From NCBI GenBank assembly GCA_036013505.1, contig CP107851.1, positions 7,090,501 through 7,154,500 of the forward strand: 64,000 nucleotides of DNA. Reading direction: 5' to 3'. Both the position numbers and the translations under genes were made by a program. Shown one piece after another: positions 40,632 through 49,356 of the stretch. The notes beneath the pieces were generated by a model that had not been told where the DNA came from, ran no database searches, and saw only the letters and a list, made by a program, of their open reading frames with translations. The DNA is from Streptomyces sp. NBC_00510 (GTDB lineage Bacteria > Actinomycetota > Actinomycetes > Streptomycetales > Streptomycetaceae). How positions within the stretch are numbered: the stretch's first letter is position 1; every line of letters begins with the position of its first letter.

Positions 40632-41342
40632 GTGATCGAAAAGGTGAGGGCTGTCCTTCTGGACTGGGTGGGGACGCTCATCGTCCCCAAGTGGGGTCCT
40701 GACCACGGTGGCCCCAAGGGCGAGGCGTGGATCGAGGGCGCGTTGAGGCGTCTCGCCCGGGACGCCTCGCCGTCGGAGGTGAGGCGGCTCAGCGCTGGTC
40801 TCGACGCGGCGATCAGGCAACCCGAAGTGGCGCGGGCGATGAACGGCGCGGACGCGTCCGTGGAGTCGTACCGGGCCGGCTTCAGGCATTGGGCCTCGGC
40901 CGCGGGCATCGACGAGGCGCTGGTGGACGCCCTGTATGCCGAACTGGCGCAACCGGACGTCGATCTCTTCGCGGTGGACGTGGAGCGGACACTTGCGACG
41001 CTGAAGGCCGCCGGGGTGCGGGTGGGCGTGGTCAGCGACGTCCACTTCGACATCCGCCCGTGGTTCGAGAAGGCGGGCCTCGACGGTTACGTCGACCGGT
41101 TCGTGCTGTCCTTCGAGCACGGTGTCTGCAAGCCCGATCCCGCCATTTTCCGGCGGGCGTTGGACGAGCTCGCGGTGGGTCCGGGCGAGGCACTGATGGT
41201 CGGGGACCGTTCCGCCTATGACGGTGCGGCGGTCGAGGCGGGCATCGCGACCCTGCTGGTCCCCCCTCTCGCCGAGGCCACCGACGAACGCCTGCACCTC
41301 GTGCTCGCATCCTGCGGACTGCCCTGGAACGTGCGCTCCTGA
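40632..41342 (+). CDS. HAD-superfamily hydrolase bracketed by inverted repeats
   Basis: 236 residues. Motif I is LLDWVGTL: the nucleophile Asp is kept, but the second Asp of DxD is Val. Motif II SDVHFD, motif III Lys in GVCKPDPAIF, and motif IV VGDRSAYD are present. A helical cap spans ~20-110. Replacement of the acid/base Asp is unusual for a phosphatase and is seen in dehalogenase-like or non-phosphatase members. GTG start. The gene is the only cargo between two long inverted repeats and may have moved as a unit (inference). Confidence 0.87.
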   Translation: MIEKVRAVLLDWVGTLIVPKWGPDHGGPKGEAWIEGALRRLARDASPSEVRRLSAGLDAAIRQPEVARAMNGADASVESYRAGFRHWASAAGIDEALVDALYAELAQPDVDLFAVDVERTLATLKAAGVRVGVVSDVHFDIRPWFEKAGLDGYVDRFVLSFEHGVCKPDPAIFRRALDELAVGPGEALMVGDRSAYDGAAVEAGIATLLVPPLAEATDERLHLVLASCGLPWNVRS

Positions 41343-41374
41343 CACCCCCACCGGCCGTCAGTCGCCCACACAGC

Positions 41375-41616
41375 GGGAGGGGGTGTGGCGGGGTGCGCCC
41401 GGAGGGGACGAGCGGCGGACCCGGCGCCGAATGACGTTGGGCAGCGCCGCGAGCCCCGTGGGGGTCCCCCCGGCCGAAGGCTGGGGGAGTGCGCCGGCGC
41501 GGCACCGACCCCAAACGCACGGAGCGAGGCGGTCACTGACCGCGCCGGGCAATCGGGCGGGCGGGGGATGCCCGCCGCAGGCGCAAACAACCCGCACACG
41601 ACAACAACCGCACCAC
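41375..41616. repeat. Right arm of the ~250-bp imperfect inverted repeat
   Basis: Inverse copy of 40308-40583. It has one CCCCC/GGGGG hairpin unit (near 41462-41487) where the left arm has two. Outer ends share GCAGGCGCAAACAACCCGCA. The arms enclose the HAD gene and about 50 bp on the left and 30 bp on the right of it. The rest of the gap to the GntR gene (41617-41728) is promoter DNA. Confidence 0.85.
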
Positions 41617-41685
41617 ACACAAAGTGCGTCGGGCCCATTGACGAACCCCGCCCCCCGCCCTACTTTCATCGCGTCGTACTTCGTA

Positions 41686-41701
41686 CGTCATATATGAGAC
41701 G
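41686..41701 (+). promoter_or_regulatory. Putative GntR/FCD operator CGTC-N8-GACG
   Basis: CGTCATATATGAGACG has inverted 4-bp arms around an AT-rich centre, in the GT...AC style of FCD-type GntR sites. It lies 28 bp before the ATG of the GntR gene, so autoregulation is the simplest reading. Confidence 0.45.
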
Positions 41702-41728
41702 CCATACGTGAGATCCGAAAGAGCCCCC

Positions 41729-42403
41729 ATGGACCTGCTCGCCGGCGCCGCGCCGACGCCGATTCCGTCCCGTACCCAGGTTGTGCTGGAAACGATCAAG
41801 CACGGGATACTGACCGGGCAGCTGAAGCCCGGTCAGGCACTCGTGGAGGCCGAGCTGGCCGCGCAGTTCGGGGTGTCGAAGACGCCCGTGCGGGAGGCGC
41901 TCAAGACGCTGGCCGGCACCGGGCTGGTCGTGATGAGCCAGTACAAGGGCGTGACCGTGCGGACCGTGGACGCGGAGATGGCGCGTCAGGTGTACGACGT
42001 GCGCCTGCTGCTGGAGCCCGAGGCGCTGCGCCGTACCGTCACGCACCGCGCCCCGCTGGACGCCGCGCGGGACGCGCTGTCGCGGGCCGACGAGGCGGGG
42101 GACCGGGCCGACCGGTCGCTCGCCAACCGGGAGTTCCACCGGGCGCTGTACACGCCATGCGGCAACCCCCTGCTGGCCCGGATGCTCGACGACGTGCGGG
42201 ACCAGGCGGCCCTGGTCTCGGCGGTGGTCTGGCAGGAGACCCCGTCGTGGGAGCAGGAGGCCCGCGAGCACCGGGAGATCCTGGCGCATGCCCTCGACGG
42301 GGACGCGGACGGCGCCGCGCGGCTGCTCCACGACCACATCGCGAGCTTCGTGGCCCGGGCGTTCCCCGAGGGCCCGGACGGCGGCGAAGGAACGGCCCGC
42401 TGA
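41729..42403 (+). CDS. GntR-family regulator (FadR/FCD subfamily)
   Basis: 224-residue repressor. The N-terminal winged helix has GILTGQLKPGQALVEAELAAQFGVSKTPVREALKTLAGTGLV. The C-terminal FCD domain carries the acidic/His metal-effector residues (DVRLLLEPEALR, REFHRALY, EHREILAHALDG, DHIASFV). GAAAGAG lies before ATG 41729; an in-frame GTG at 41708 is the alternative start. It precedes and probably controls the DHDPS-like/dehydratase/ABC operon. Effectors of this group are often sugar acids. Confidence 0.88.
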   Translation: MDLLAGAAPTPIPSRTQVVLETIKHGILTGQLKPGQALVEAELAAQFGVSKTPVREALKTLAGTGLVVMSQYKGVTVRTVDAEMARQVYDVRLLLEPEALRRTVTHRAPLDAARDALSRADEAGDRADRSLANREFHRALYTPCGNPLLARMLDDVRDQAALVSAVVWQETPSWEQEAREHREILAHALDGDADGAARLLHDHIASFVARAFPEGPDGGEGTAR

Positions 42404-42502
42404 GCCGCGGGCGCGCGGGGTGAGGGGACGGCCCTCCGCGCGCCCGCTCCCCCACGCCGCCCCCACCGCACCCCGTGGCGAACCGAGTTGAAGGGCAACC
42501 GC

Positions 42503-43405
42503 ATGTCATTCGCAGAGCAGTCGTCGGCGCTCGCCGATGTCGTGGCGATCCCGGTGACCCCGTTCGGCGCGGACGGGGGCGTGGAGCGCACCGCGTACCG
42601 GGCGTTGCTGCGCAGACTGCTCGACAGCGGGGTGCGGACGGTCACGCCGAACGGCAACACCGGGGAGTTCTACGCCCTCGACCCGGCCGAGCGGCGGCTG
42701 GTCGTCGAGCTGACGATGGCCGAGGCGGACCCGGACACCCAGGTCGTGGTGGGCGTCGGCCACGACGTGCCGACCGCGGTGGCCGCCGCGCGGCACGCAC
42801 GTGATGCCGGGGCGCAGATGGTGATGGTGCACCAGCCGATCCACCCGTACGTGTCCCCGGAGGGCTGGGTGGACTACCACCGGGCCATCGCGGAGGCCGT
42901 CCCGGAGACCGGGGTCGTCCCGTACGTCCGCAACGCGGTGCTGGACGGCGGGCTGATCGCGCGCCTCGGCGAGCTGTGCCCGAACGTCGTCGGGGTGAAG
43001 TACGCGGTGCCGGACGCCGCCCGCTTCGCGGCGGTGGCCCGGGACGCGGGGCTGGACCGCTTCACCTGGGTCGCGGGCCTCGCCGAGCTGTACGCCCCCG
43101 CGTACTGGGCGGTCGGCGCGCGAGGCTTCACCTCGGGTCTGGTCAACGTCGCGCCCCGGGTGTCCCAGGAGATGCTGCGCGCGCTGCGCGACGGCGACTA
43201 CGCGGCGGCGATGAAGGTGTGGGAGCAGATCAGGGAGTTCGAGGACCTGCGGGCCGAACAGCAGTCCGCCAACAACGTGTCGGTGGTCAAGGAGGCGCTG
43301 GCGGTGCTGGGACTGTGCCGCCGCGACGTGCGCCCGCCCAGCCGCCTGCTGACCGGGGGCCGGCGCGAGCGGGTGGCCGCGCTCGTCGCCGGCTGGGACG
43401 TGTGA
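42503..43405 (+). CDS. DHDPS-family aldolase/dehydratase
   Basis: 300-residue class I aldolase-fold enzyme. PVTPFGADG, GNTGEFYALDPAE, Y141 in VVPYVRNAVL and Schiff-base K166 in VVGVKYAVPD are present. It is a paralogue of kdgD with the active residues at the same positions, but the surrounding motif differs (YVRN, KYAV). The substrate is probably a 2-keto-3-deoxy sugar acid made by the next gene's dehydratase (inference). ATG 42503 has AAGGG 7 bases upstream; a TTG at 42488 is less likely. 24 bp separate it from the dehydratase gene. Confidence 0.87.
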   Translation: MSFAEQSSALADVVAIPVTPFGADGGVERTAYRALLRRLLDSGVRTVTPNGNTGEFYALDPAERRLVVELTMAEADPDTQVVVGVGHDVPTAVAAARHARDAGAQMVMVHQPIHPYVSPEGWVDYHRAIAEAVPETGVVPYVRNAVLDGGLIARLGELCPNVVGVKYAVPDAARFAAVARDAGLDRFTWVAGLAELYAPAYWAVGARGFTSGLVNVAPRVSQEMLRALRDGDYAAAMKVWEQIREFEDLRAEQQSANNVSVVKEALAVLGLCRRDVRPPSRLLTGGRRERVAALVAGWDV

Positions 43406-43429
43406 GCCGGGACGGGACGGAGGGCCGCC

Positions 43430-45154
43430 ATGAAGAAGCCGGAAGAGCTCCGCAGCCACCAGTGGTACGGGACGGACGGCCTGCGCTCGTTCAGCCACCG
43501 GGCCCGTACCCGGCAGCTGGGCTACCTGCCCGAGGAGCACCTGGGCAAGCCGGTGATCGCGGTCCTCAACACCTGGAGCGACATCAACCCCTGCCACGTC
43601 CACCTGCGCGACCGGGCCCAGGCGGTCAAGCGCGGGGTGTGGCAGGCGGGCGGCTTCCCCCTGGAGTTCCCCGTCGCGACGCTGTCGGAGACGTACCAGA
43701 AGCCGACGCCGATGCTCTACCGCAACCTGCTCGCGATGGAGACCGAGGAACTGCTGCGCTCCTACCCGGTGGACGGGGCGGTCCTGATGGGCGGTTGCGA
43801 CAAGTCCACGCCCGCGCTGCTCATGGGGGCCGCGAGCGCCGGCCTGCCGGCGGTGTTCGTGCCGGCCGGGCCCATGCTGCCCGGGCACTGGCGCACCGAG
43901 GTCCTGGGTTCCGGCACCGACATGTGGAAGTACTGGGACGACAAGCGGGCCGGCCTCATCGGTGACTGCGAGATGGCCGAACTGGAGAGCGGGCTGGCCC
44001 GTTCGCCCGGCCACTGCATGACCATGGGCACCGCCTCCACGCTGACCGCCGCGGCGGAGGCGCTGGGGATGACGATGCCGGGCGCGTCGTCGATCCCCGC
44101 CGTCGACTCCGGGCACGACCGCATGGCGGCGGCCTCGGGGATGCGGATCGTGGACCTCGTGCGCGAGGACCTGCGACCGTCCGCGATCCTGACCCGCGAG
44201 GCGTACGAGGACGCGGTGGCCACGGTGCTCGCGCTGGGCGGTTCGACCAACGCCGTGATCCACCTGATCGCGATGGCCGGGCGCAGCGGTGTCCCGCTGA
44301 CGCTGGACGACTTCGACCGCATCGCCCGCACGGTGCCTGTCCTGGCGAACCTCCGGCCGGGCGGCCGCCACCTGATGGAGGACTTCCACTTCGCGGGCGG
44401 CCTCCCCGGGTTCCTGACCCGGCTGCGGGACGCCGGTGTCCTGCACCTCGACCGGCCGACCGTCGCGCACGCCACGCTGCGCGAACAGCTCGCCGGTGCC
44501 CTCGTCCACGACGAGGACGTGATCCGCCCGCTGGACCGGCCGCTCGCGGCCGAGGGCGGCGTCGCCGTCCTGCGCGGCAACCTGTGCCCGGACGGCGCGG
44601 TCATCAAGCACATCGCCGCCGAGCCGCACCTGCTCAAGCACACCGGCCCGGCCGTGGTGTTCGACGACTACCGGACCCTGCAGCGCACCATCGACGACCC
44701 GGCGCTCGGCATCACCGAGGACAGCGTGCTCGTGCTGCGCGGCTCCGGTCCGCTCGGCGGCCCGGGCATGCCCGAGTACGGGATGCTGCCGCTGCCCGAC
44801 CACCTCCTGAAGAAGGGGGTGCGGGACATGGTGCGGATCTCCGACGCCCGGATGAGCGGCACGAGTTACGGCGCGTGCGTGCTGCACGTGGCGCCCGAGT
44901 CGCACGTGGGCGGGCCGCTCGCCCTCGTCCGTACCGGCGACCCGATCACCCTGGACGTCCAGGCGCGCACCCTGCGCCTGGAGGTCGACGACGCGGAACT
45001 GGAACGCCGGCGCGCGCAGTGGCAGGCACCGCCGCCCCGCTACGGACGCGGCTACGGCGCGCTGTACCAGGACCAGATCACCCAGGCCGACACCGGCTGC
45101 GACTTCCGCTTCCTGGCCCGGCCCGGAGAAGTGCCGGAGCCCTACGCGGGCTGA
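43430..45154 (+). CDS. IlvD/Edd-family sugar-acid dehydratase
   Basis: 574-residue Fe-S dehydratase. Cluster cysteines are in SDINPCH, MGGCDKSTPA and SPGHCMTMGT. The length and RMSGTSYGACVLHVAPES near the C-terminus place it with L-arabinonate/D-xylonate/galactonate-type sugar-acid dehydratases rather than with biosynthetic IlvD. It would convert an aldonate to 2-keto-3-deoxy acid, which the preceding lyase could use. GGAGG precedes the ATG. Its neighbourhood with a transporter operon 108 bp downstream supports a catabolic role. Confidence 0.9.
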   Translation: MKKPEELRSHQWYGTDGLRSFSHRARTRQLGYLPEEHLGKPVIAVLNTWSDINPCHVHLRDRAQAVKRGVWQAGGFPLEFPVATLSETYQKPTPMLYRNLLAMETEELLRSYPVDGAVLMGGCDKSTPALLMGAASAGLPAVFVPAGPMLPGHWRTEVLGSGTDMWKYWDDKRAGLIGDCEMAELESGLARSPGHCMTMGTASTLTAAAEALGMTMPGASSIPAVDSGHDRMAAASGMRIVDLVREDLRPSAILTREAYEDAVATVLALGGSTNAVIHLIAMAGRSGVPLTLDDFDRIARTVPVLANLRPGGRHLMEDFHFAGGLPGFLTRLRDAGVLHLDRPTVAHATLREQLAGALVHDEDVIRPLDRPLAAEGGVAVLRGNLCPDGAVIKHIAAEPHLLKHTGPAVVFDDYRTLQRTIDDPALGITEDSVLVLRGSGPLGGPGMPEYGMLPLPDHLLKKGVRDMVRISDARMSGTSYGACVLHVAPESHVGGPLALVRTGDPITLDVQARTLRLEVDDAELERRRAQWQAPPPRYGRGYGALYQDQITQADTGCDFRFLARPGEVPEPYAG

Positions 45155-45221
45155 CGCCCCGCCGCGCACCACCCCGCACCGCCCGTACCGCCACCGCGCC
45201 CGTGGCGGCCCCGCACCACTA

Positions 45222-45235
45222 GGCAAGCGCTTTCC
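45222..45235 (+). promoter_or_regulatory. LacI-type operator in front of the ABC operon
   Basis: GGCAAGCGCTTTCC contains the palindromic core AAGCGCTT with central CG, typical of LacI-family boxes. It lies 28 bp before the first permease gene. No LacI gene is adjacent; the only one in the window is at 55381-56403 and its own presumed site has a different sequence. Confidence 0.6.
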
Positions 45236-45262
45236 CCGCACCCGTACGAAGGAGTACCGGTC

Positions 45263-46189
45263 ATGGCCACAGCCGTGGCGAAACCACCCCGGCCCCCGCG
45301 GCGCCGGCCGTCCGGCGCGGCCCGGCGCACCCCGTACCTCCTGATCGCCCCCGCCGTCCTGCTGATGCTGGGCTTCATCGCCTACCCGATGGTCAGCGTC
45401 CTCTACTACAGCCTTCGGGACCACAACGTCACCAAGCCCTGGCGGAACGGCTTCGCCGGCTTCGGCAACTTCCGGCGGATCCTCTTCGACGACCCGCTGT
45501 TCTGGCAGAGCCTGCTTTTCAGCCTCAAGTGGGTCGTCGCGGAGGTGGGGCTGCAGCTCGCCCTCGGGCTGGCGCTCGCCCTGGTCGTCAACCAGACCTT
45601 CGTGGGCCGCGGCCTGTCGCGCGCCCTGGTCTTCTCGCCGTGGGCCGTCTCCGGCGTGCTGACCACCACGATCTGGATGCTGCTGTACAACCCCGCCACC
45701 GGCATCAGCCGCTACCTGGCGGACGCCGGCATCGGCGAGTACGGCACCTCGGTGCTCTCCAATCCCGACACCGTCTTCCCGGCCGCCGTCCTGGCCGAAC
45801 TGTGGCGCGGGGTGCCGTTCTTCGCCATCCTCATCCTCGCCGACCTGCAGTCCATCCCGAACGAGCTGTACGAGGCGGCCTCGGTCGACGGCGCGGGCCG
45901 CTTCCGGCGGTTCTTCCACATCACGCTGCCCCACCTGCGGGACGCCATCGTGCTGTCCACGCTGCTGCGCGGGGTGTGGGAGTTCAACAACGTCGACCTG
46001 CTCTACACGCTCACCGGCGGCGGTCCCGCCGGTTCGACGACCACGCTGCCGCTGTACGTCGCCAACACCGGCATCGACGGCCACGACTTCGGCTACGCGT
46101 CCGCGCTCACCACCGTCGCCTTCGTGATCCTCCTGTTCTGCTCCATCGTCTACCTGCGTTTGAGCAAGTTCGGGGGCGACCGCACATGA
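45263..46189 (+). CDS. Carbohydrate ABC transporter permease (MalF type)
   Basis: 308-residue CUT1 inner-membrane subunit with six predicted helices. The EAA loop reads YEAASVDGAGRFRRFFHITLPHLRD, contacting the ATPase. The basic N-terminal tail is followed by PYLLIAPAVLLMLGFIAYPM. ACGAAGGAGTACCGGTC precedes the ATG. The stop overlaps the next permease start (ATGA). No ATPase gene is in the operon, so the shared MsiK-type ATPase encoded elsewhere is the likely motor (established for Streptomyces CUT1 systems). Confidence 0.93.
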   Translation: MATAVAKPPRPPRRRPSGAARRTPYLLIAPAVLLMLGFIAYPMVSVLYYSLRDHNVTKPWRNGFAGFGNFRRILFDDPLFWQSLLFSLKWVVAEVGLQLALGLALALVVNQTFVGRGLSRALVFSPWAVSGVLTTTIWMLLYNPATGISRYLADAGIGEYGTSVLSNPDTVFPAAVLAELWRGVPFFAILILADLQSIPNELYEAASVDGAGRFRRFFHITLPHLRDAIVLSTLLRGVWEFNNVDLLYTLTGGGPAGSTTTLPLYVANTGIDGHDFGYASALTTVAFVILLFCSIVYLRLSKFGGDRT

Positions 46190-47106
46190 CCACCACCGTG
46201 CCGGAGAGGAACGGCCTCCCCCTGCCGCGCGTGGCGCCCGCCGTGCGCCCCGACGGCGGCGGCACCGGGCCGCGCCGCGGGCGCCGGGCGCTCGGCGCGG
46301 GTGCGCCGCGGTGGCAGATCTACCTGCCGCTCGGTCTGTACCTGCTGTTCACGCTCGTCCCCTTCTACTGGATGCTGCTGTTCGCGCTGCGCCCCTCGGG
46401 GTCCACCTCGCTGGTGCCGTGGCCGGCCACCACCGCGCACTTCTCGAAGGTGTGGAACGACCTCGGCTTCGCGGTCTTCTTCAAGAACAGCCTGCTCATC
46501 GGCGTGGCCACGCTCGTGATGACCACCGTGATCGCCCTGCTCGGCGGCTACGCGCTGGCCCGTTTCGACTTCCGCGCCAAGCGCGCCTTCCTGCTCGCCC
46601 TGCTGTGCTCGCAGTTCATCCCGGGCGCGCTCATGCTGGTGCCGCTCTTCCAGATCTTCAGCGAGCTACGCATGATCGACTCCCTGTGGAGCGTCATCGT
46701 CGCCGAGACGGTCTTCCAGCTGCCGCTGTCGATCATCCTCATCAGCGGCTTCATCAGGAACGTCCCGGTGTCGCTGGAGGAGGCCGCCTGGGTCGACGGC
46801 TGCGGCCGGATCCGGGCCTTCTGCGCGGTGGTGCTGCCGCTGCTGCGGCCGGGGCTGGTCGCGGTGGGCTCCTTCGCCTTCGTGCACAGCTGGAACCACT
46901 TCCTCTTCTCGCTGATGTTCCTCAGCACGCAGGAGAAGTACACGATCCCCGTGGGCCTCAGCTACACCATCGGCTCCGGCGAGAGCGTCGAGCTCGGAAC
47001 GCTCGCCGCGGGCGGCGTCGTGGCCGCGGTGCCCGTCGTCATCGTCTTCGCCTTCATCCAGAAGTGGCTGGTCACCGGCTTCAGCGCGGGTGCGGTGAAG
47101 GGCTGA
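46186..47106 (+). CDS. Carbohydrate ABC transporter permease (MalG type)
   Basis: 306-residue CUT1 partner permease. An Arg/Gly-rich cytosolic N-terminus of ~45 residues precedes six helices. The EAA loop is LEEAAWVDGCGRIRAFCAVVLPLLRP, and the end is FSAGAVKG, as usual in MalG-like proteins. Translation is coupled to the upstream permease by the ATGA overlap. Confidence 0.93.
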   Translation: MTTTVPERNGLPLPRVAPAVRPDGGGTGPRRGRRALGAGAPRWQIYLPLGLYLLFTLVPFYWMLLFALRPSGSTSLVPWPATTAHFSKVWNDLGFAVFFKNSLLIGVATLVMTTVIALLGGYALARFDFRAKRAFLLALLCSQFIPGALMLVPLFQIFSELRMIDSLWSVIVAETVFQLPLSIILISGFIRNVPVSLEEAAWVDGCGRIRAFCAVVLPLLRPGLVAVGSFAFVHSWNHFLFSLMFLSTQEKYTIPVGLSYTIGSGESVELGTLAAGGVVAAVPVVIVFAFIQKWLVTGFSAGAVKG

Positions 47107-47156
47107 CGCCCGTCCCGCCCCCCCACCCCTGTCCCGCGGACGAGGAGGTCCGAACC

Positions 47157-48365
47157 GTGCGAGATGCATCCACGCGGCCCGCCGGCGGCGGCCCGGCGGC
47201 GACACCGCCCGGCGACGCGCCCGTGCCCGTCGTCCTGGCCGGGGCCCGCGGTCACGGCGCCTGGCACCTGGAGAACCTGAGGAGGCTGTCGGCCACCGGT
47301 CTGGTGCGGCTCGCCGGGATCTGCGACACCGTCCCGCTCGCACCGGGGGAACCGGCCGGGTTCCCCGGACCCGCCCACGGCACCGACCTGGGCGAACTGA
47401 CCGCGCGGACCGGTGCCGGGATCGTCATCGTCTGCACCCCCCTCCACACGCACACCGACCTGGCGCTGGCCGCGGCCGCGCAGGGCGCCCACGTGCTGCT
47501 GGAGAAGCCGCCCGCGCTCTCCTACGCCGCGTACGAGCGGCTGATGGCCGGGGTCGAGGCGAGCGGGCGGGCCTGCCAGATCGGCTTCCAGTCGCTCGGC
47601 TCGCACGCCGTGGCCGCCGTGCGGGCGCTCGTCGCCGACGGCGCGATCGGCGCCGTGCGCGGCATCGGCGCCGCCGGCAACTGGGTGCGCGACGAGCACT
47701 ACTTCCGCCGGGCCGCCTGGTCGGGGCTGCGCAGGATCGGCGGTACGGACGTCGTCGACGGGGTGCTCACCAACCCCCTCGCCCACGCCGTCGCCACCGC
47801 GCTCGCCCTGGACGGCAGCGAACGCGCCGAAGACGTGGGGGCGATCGAGCTGGAGCTCTTCCGGGCCAACGCCATCGAGGCCGACGACACCTCCGCCCTG
47901 CGGCTGCGCACCGCGCGGGGCACGGTCGTCACGGTCACCGCCACCCTGTGCGCCGAGCGGAACACCGAGCCGTACGTCGTCGTCCACGGCGACCGCGGCC
48001 GTGTGACGTTCTGGTACAAGCAGGACCGCGTCCTGCTGCAACGCGCCGGGCACGGCCCGCAGGAGCAGCGGTACGGGCGCAGGGACCTGCTGGAGAACCT
48101 GGTCGCGCACGTGCGGCACGGCGAGGACCTGCTCGTGCCGCCCCGCGCGACCGGCGCCTTCATGAAGGTCGTCGAGGCCGTGCGCACCGCCCCGGACCCG
48201 GTGCCGCTCCCCGACGGCGCGTGGCGCACCGAGCCCGGCGAACGGTCCACGCGACGTGTCGTCACCGGGGTCGACGGCATGGTCACCGCCGGCGCGGAGT
48301 CCCTGGCCCTCTTCTCCGAGCTGGGCGCCCCGTGGGCCGCACCGAACGGGGTGGTCCGGCGATGA
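47157..48365 (+). CDS. Gfo/Idh/MocA-family oxidoreductase
   Basis: 402-residue NAD(P)-dependent dehydrogenase. The N-terminal Rossmann fold starts VVLAGARGHGAWHLENL. Typical EKPPALS follows strand 5, and GFQSLGSHAV begins the C-terminal domain. A likely active-site His is in TNPLAHAVATAL. Family members oxidise or epimerise sugars and inositols. GAGGAGG lies 8-9 bases before the GTG start. The stop overlaps the PmoA-like gene (ATGA). A role in converting the imported sugar is likely. Confidence 0.9.
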   Translation: MRDASTRPAGGGPAATPPGDAPVPVVLAGARGHGAWHLENLRRLSATGLVRLAGICDTVPLAPGEPAGFPGPAHGTDLGELTARTGAGIVIVCTPLHTHTDLALAAAAQGAHVLLEKPPALSYAAYERLMAGVEASGRACQIGFQSLGSHAVAAVRALVADGAIGAVRGIGAAGNWVRDEHYFRRAAWSGLRRIGGTDVVDGVLTNPLAHAVATALALDGSERAEDVGAIELELFRANAIEADDTSALRLRTARGTVVTVTATLCAERNTEPYVVVHGDRGRVTFWYKQDRVLLQRAGHGPQEQRYGRRDLLENLVAHVRHGEDLLVPPRATGAFMKVVEAVRTAPDPVPLPDGAWRTEPGERSTRRVVTGVDGMVTAGAESLALFSELGAPWAAPNGVVRR

Positions 48366-49204
48366 CGGCCACCGTGCTGCGCGCCGCGGGACGCACCGTC
48401 GGACGGTACGTCCACCGCCCCGAGCTGCCCGGGCGGCTCGCCCCGCGCCCGTACCTGCACCCGCTGACCACCCTGGCCGGGGTGCCCGTCACCGAGTTCA
48501 TGCCCGGCGACCACCTCCACCACCTCGGGGTGAGCGTCGCCGTCCCCGACGTCGACGGGCGCAACTTCTGGGGCGGGCGCACCTACGTCCGCGACCGGGG
48601 CCCGGCCGAGCTGGACGACCACGGCGTCCAGGAGCACCTGGGCCTGCTCCGTGGCGGCCCGGACGGCTTCACCGAGGAGCTGTCCTGGCGCACCGGGGAC
48701 CGCGAACTGCTCCGCGAGCGAAGGACGGTCACGGCCCGCGCGCTCGGCGAGGGCTGCTGGGCGCTCGACGTCACCTTCGCGCTGGCCAACCCCGGCGACC
48801 GGGAGCTGACCCTCGGCAGTCCCGCCACCAACGGCCGTCCCGGCGCCGGTTACGGCGGCTTCTTCTGGCGGGCGCCCACCGAGCCGGAGCGGGCACGGGT
48901 GTTCACGGCCGTCGCGGAGGGCGAGGAGGCCGTGCACGGCCGGGCGGCCGACTGGCTGGCCCTCTCCGGCGAGGGCTGGACGCTGGTCTTCGCCGGGGCG
49001 ACCGCCGGGACCCGCCGCGACCCGTGGTTCGTGCGCACCGCCGAGTACCCGGGCGTCGGCTCCTCCCTCGCCTGGGCGCGGCGGCTGCCCGTCCCCGCCG
49101 GCGGCACCGTGACCCGGCGGATCGTCACCGCCGTCGCCGACGGGCGCCTCGGACCCGCGCAGGCCGGCGCGCTGGCCCGCCGCCTCGTCGAGGGGAGCGG
49201 CTGA
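48362..49204 (+). CDS. PmoA-like protein (DUF6807)
   Basis: 280-residue beta-rich protein of the family annotated PmoA/DUF6807. The central motif is EFMPGDHLHHLGVSVAV, followed by GRNFWGGRTYV; HHLG with Asn/Arg residues suggests a metal or sugar site. Gfo/Idh/MocA and DUF6807 genes occur side by side in many sugar operons, but no reaction is known to me. ATG 48362 overlaps the upstream stop. Despite its name there is no sequence reason to link it with methane oxidation. Confidence 0.85.
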   Translation: MTATVLRAAGRTVGRYVHRPELPGRLAPRPYLHPLTTLAGVPVTEFMPGDHLHHLGVSVAVPDVDGRNFWGGRTYVRDRGPAELDDHGVQEHLGLLRGGPDGFTEELSWRTGDRELLRERRTVTARALGEGCWALDVTFALANPGDRELTLGSPATNGRPGAGYGGFFWRAPTEPERARVFTAVAEGEEAVHGRAADWLALSGEGWTLVFAGATAGTRRDPWFVRTAEYPGVGSSLAWARRLPVPAGGTVTRRIVTAVADGRLGPAQAGALARRLVEGSG

Positions 49205-49356
49205 CGATGCGCCCCTGGACCGCCGGCCTCGGCGACGGCACCCACCGCCGCGGACACCGGCGACGGCCCGCGCCGCTCGGGCCCGGAACCCCCGCCGGAC
49301 CCCCGGCCACCCCTCACGTCCCCACCACCCGCACACACCCCGACAGGAGAGTCACC

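Noticed and set aside
40308..41616. Idea that the repeated CCCCC/GGGGG hairpins are a CRISPR array
   Set aside because: The units are not regularly spaced, the arms are inverted rather than direct, and no cas genes are present.
42506..46084. Very long open frame (nearly 1,200 codons) on the minus strand across the DHDPS/dehydratase/permease genes
   Set aside because: It is antisense to well-supported genes. Its translation is low-complexity Arg/Gly/Val/His sequence typical of shadow frames in GC-rich DNA.
48362..49204. Methane-oxidation (particulate monooxygenase) assignment for the PmoA-like gene
   Set aside because: Only the family nickname suggests it; there are no membrane segments or copper-site context, and the operon is for sugar uptake.
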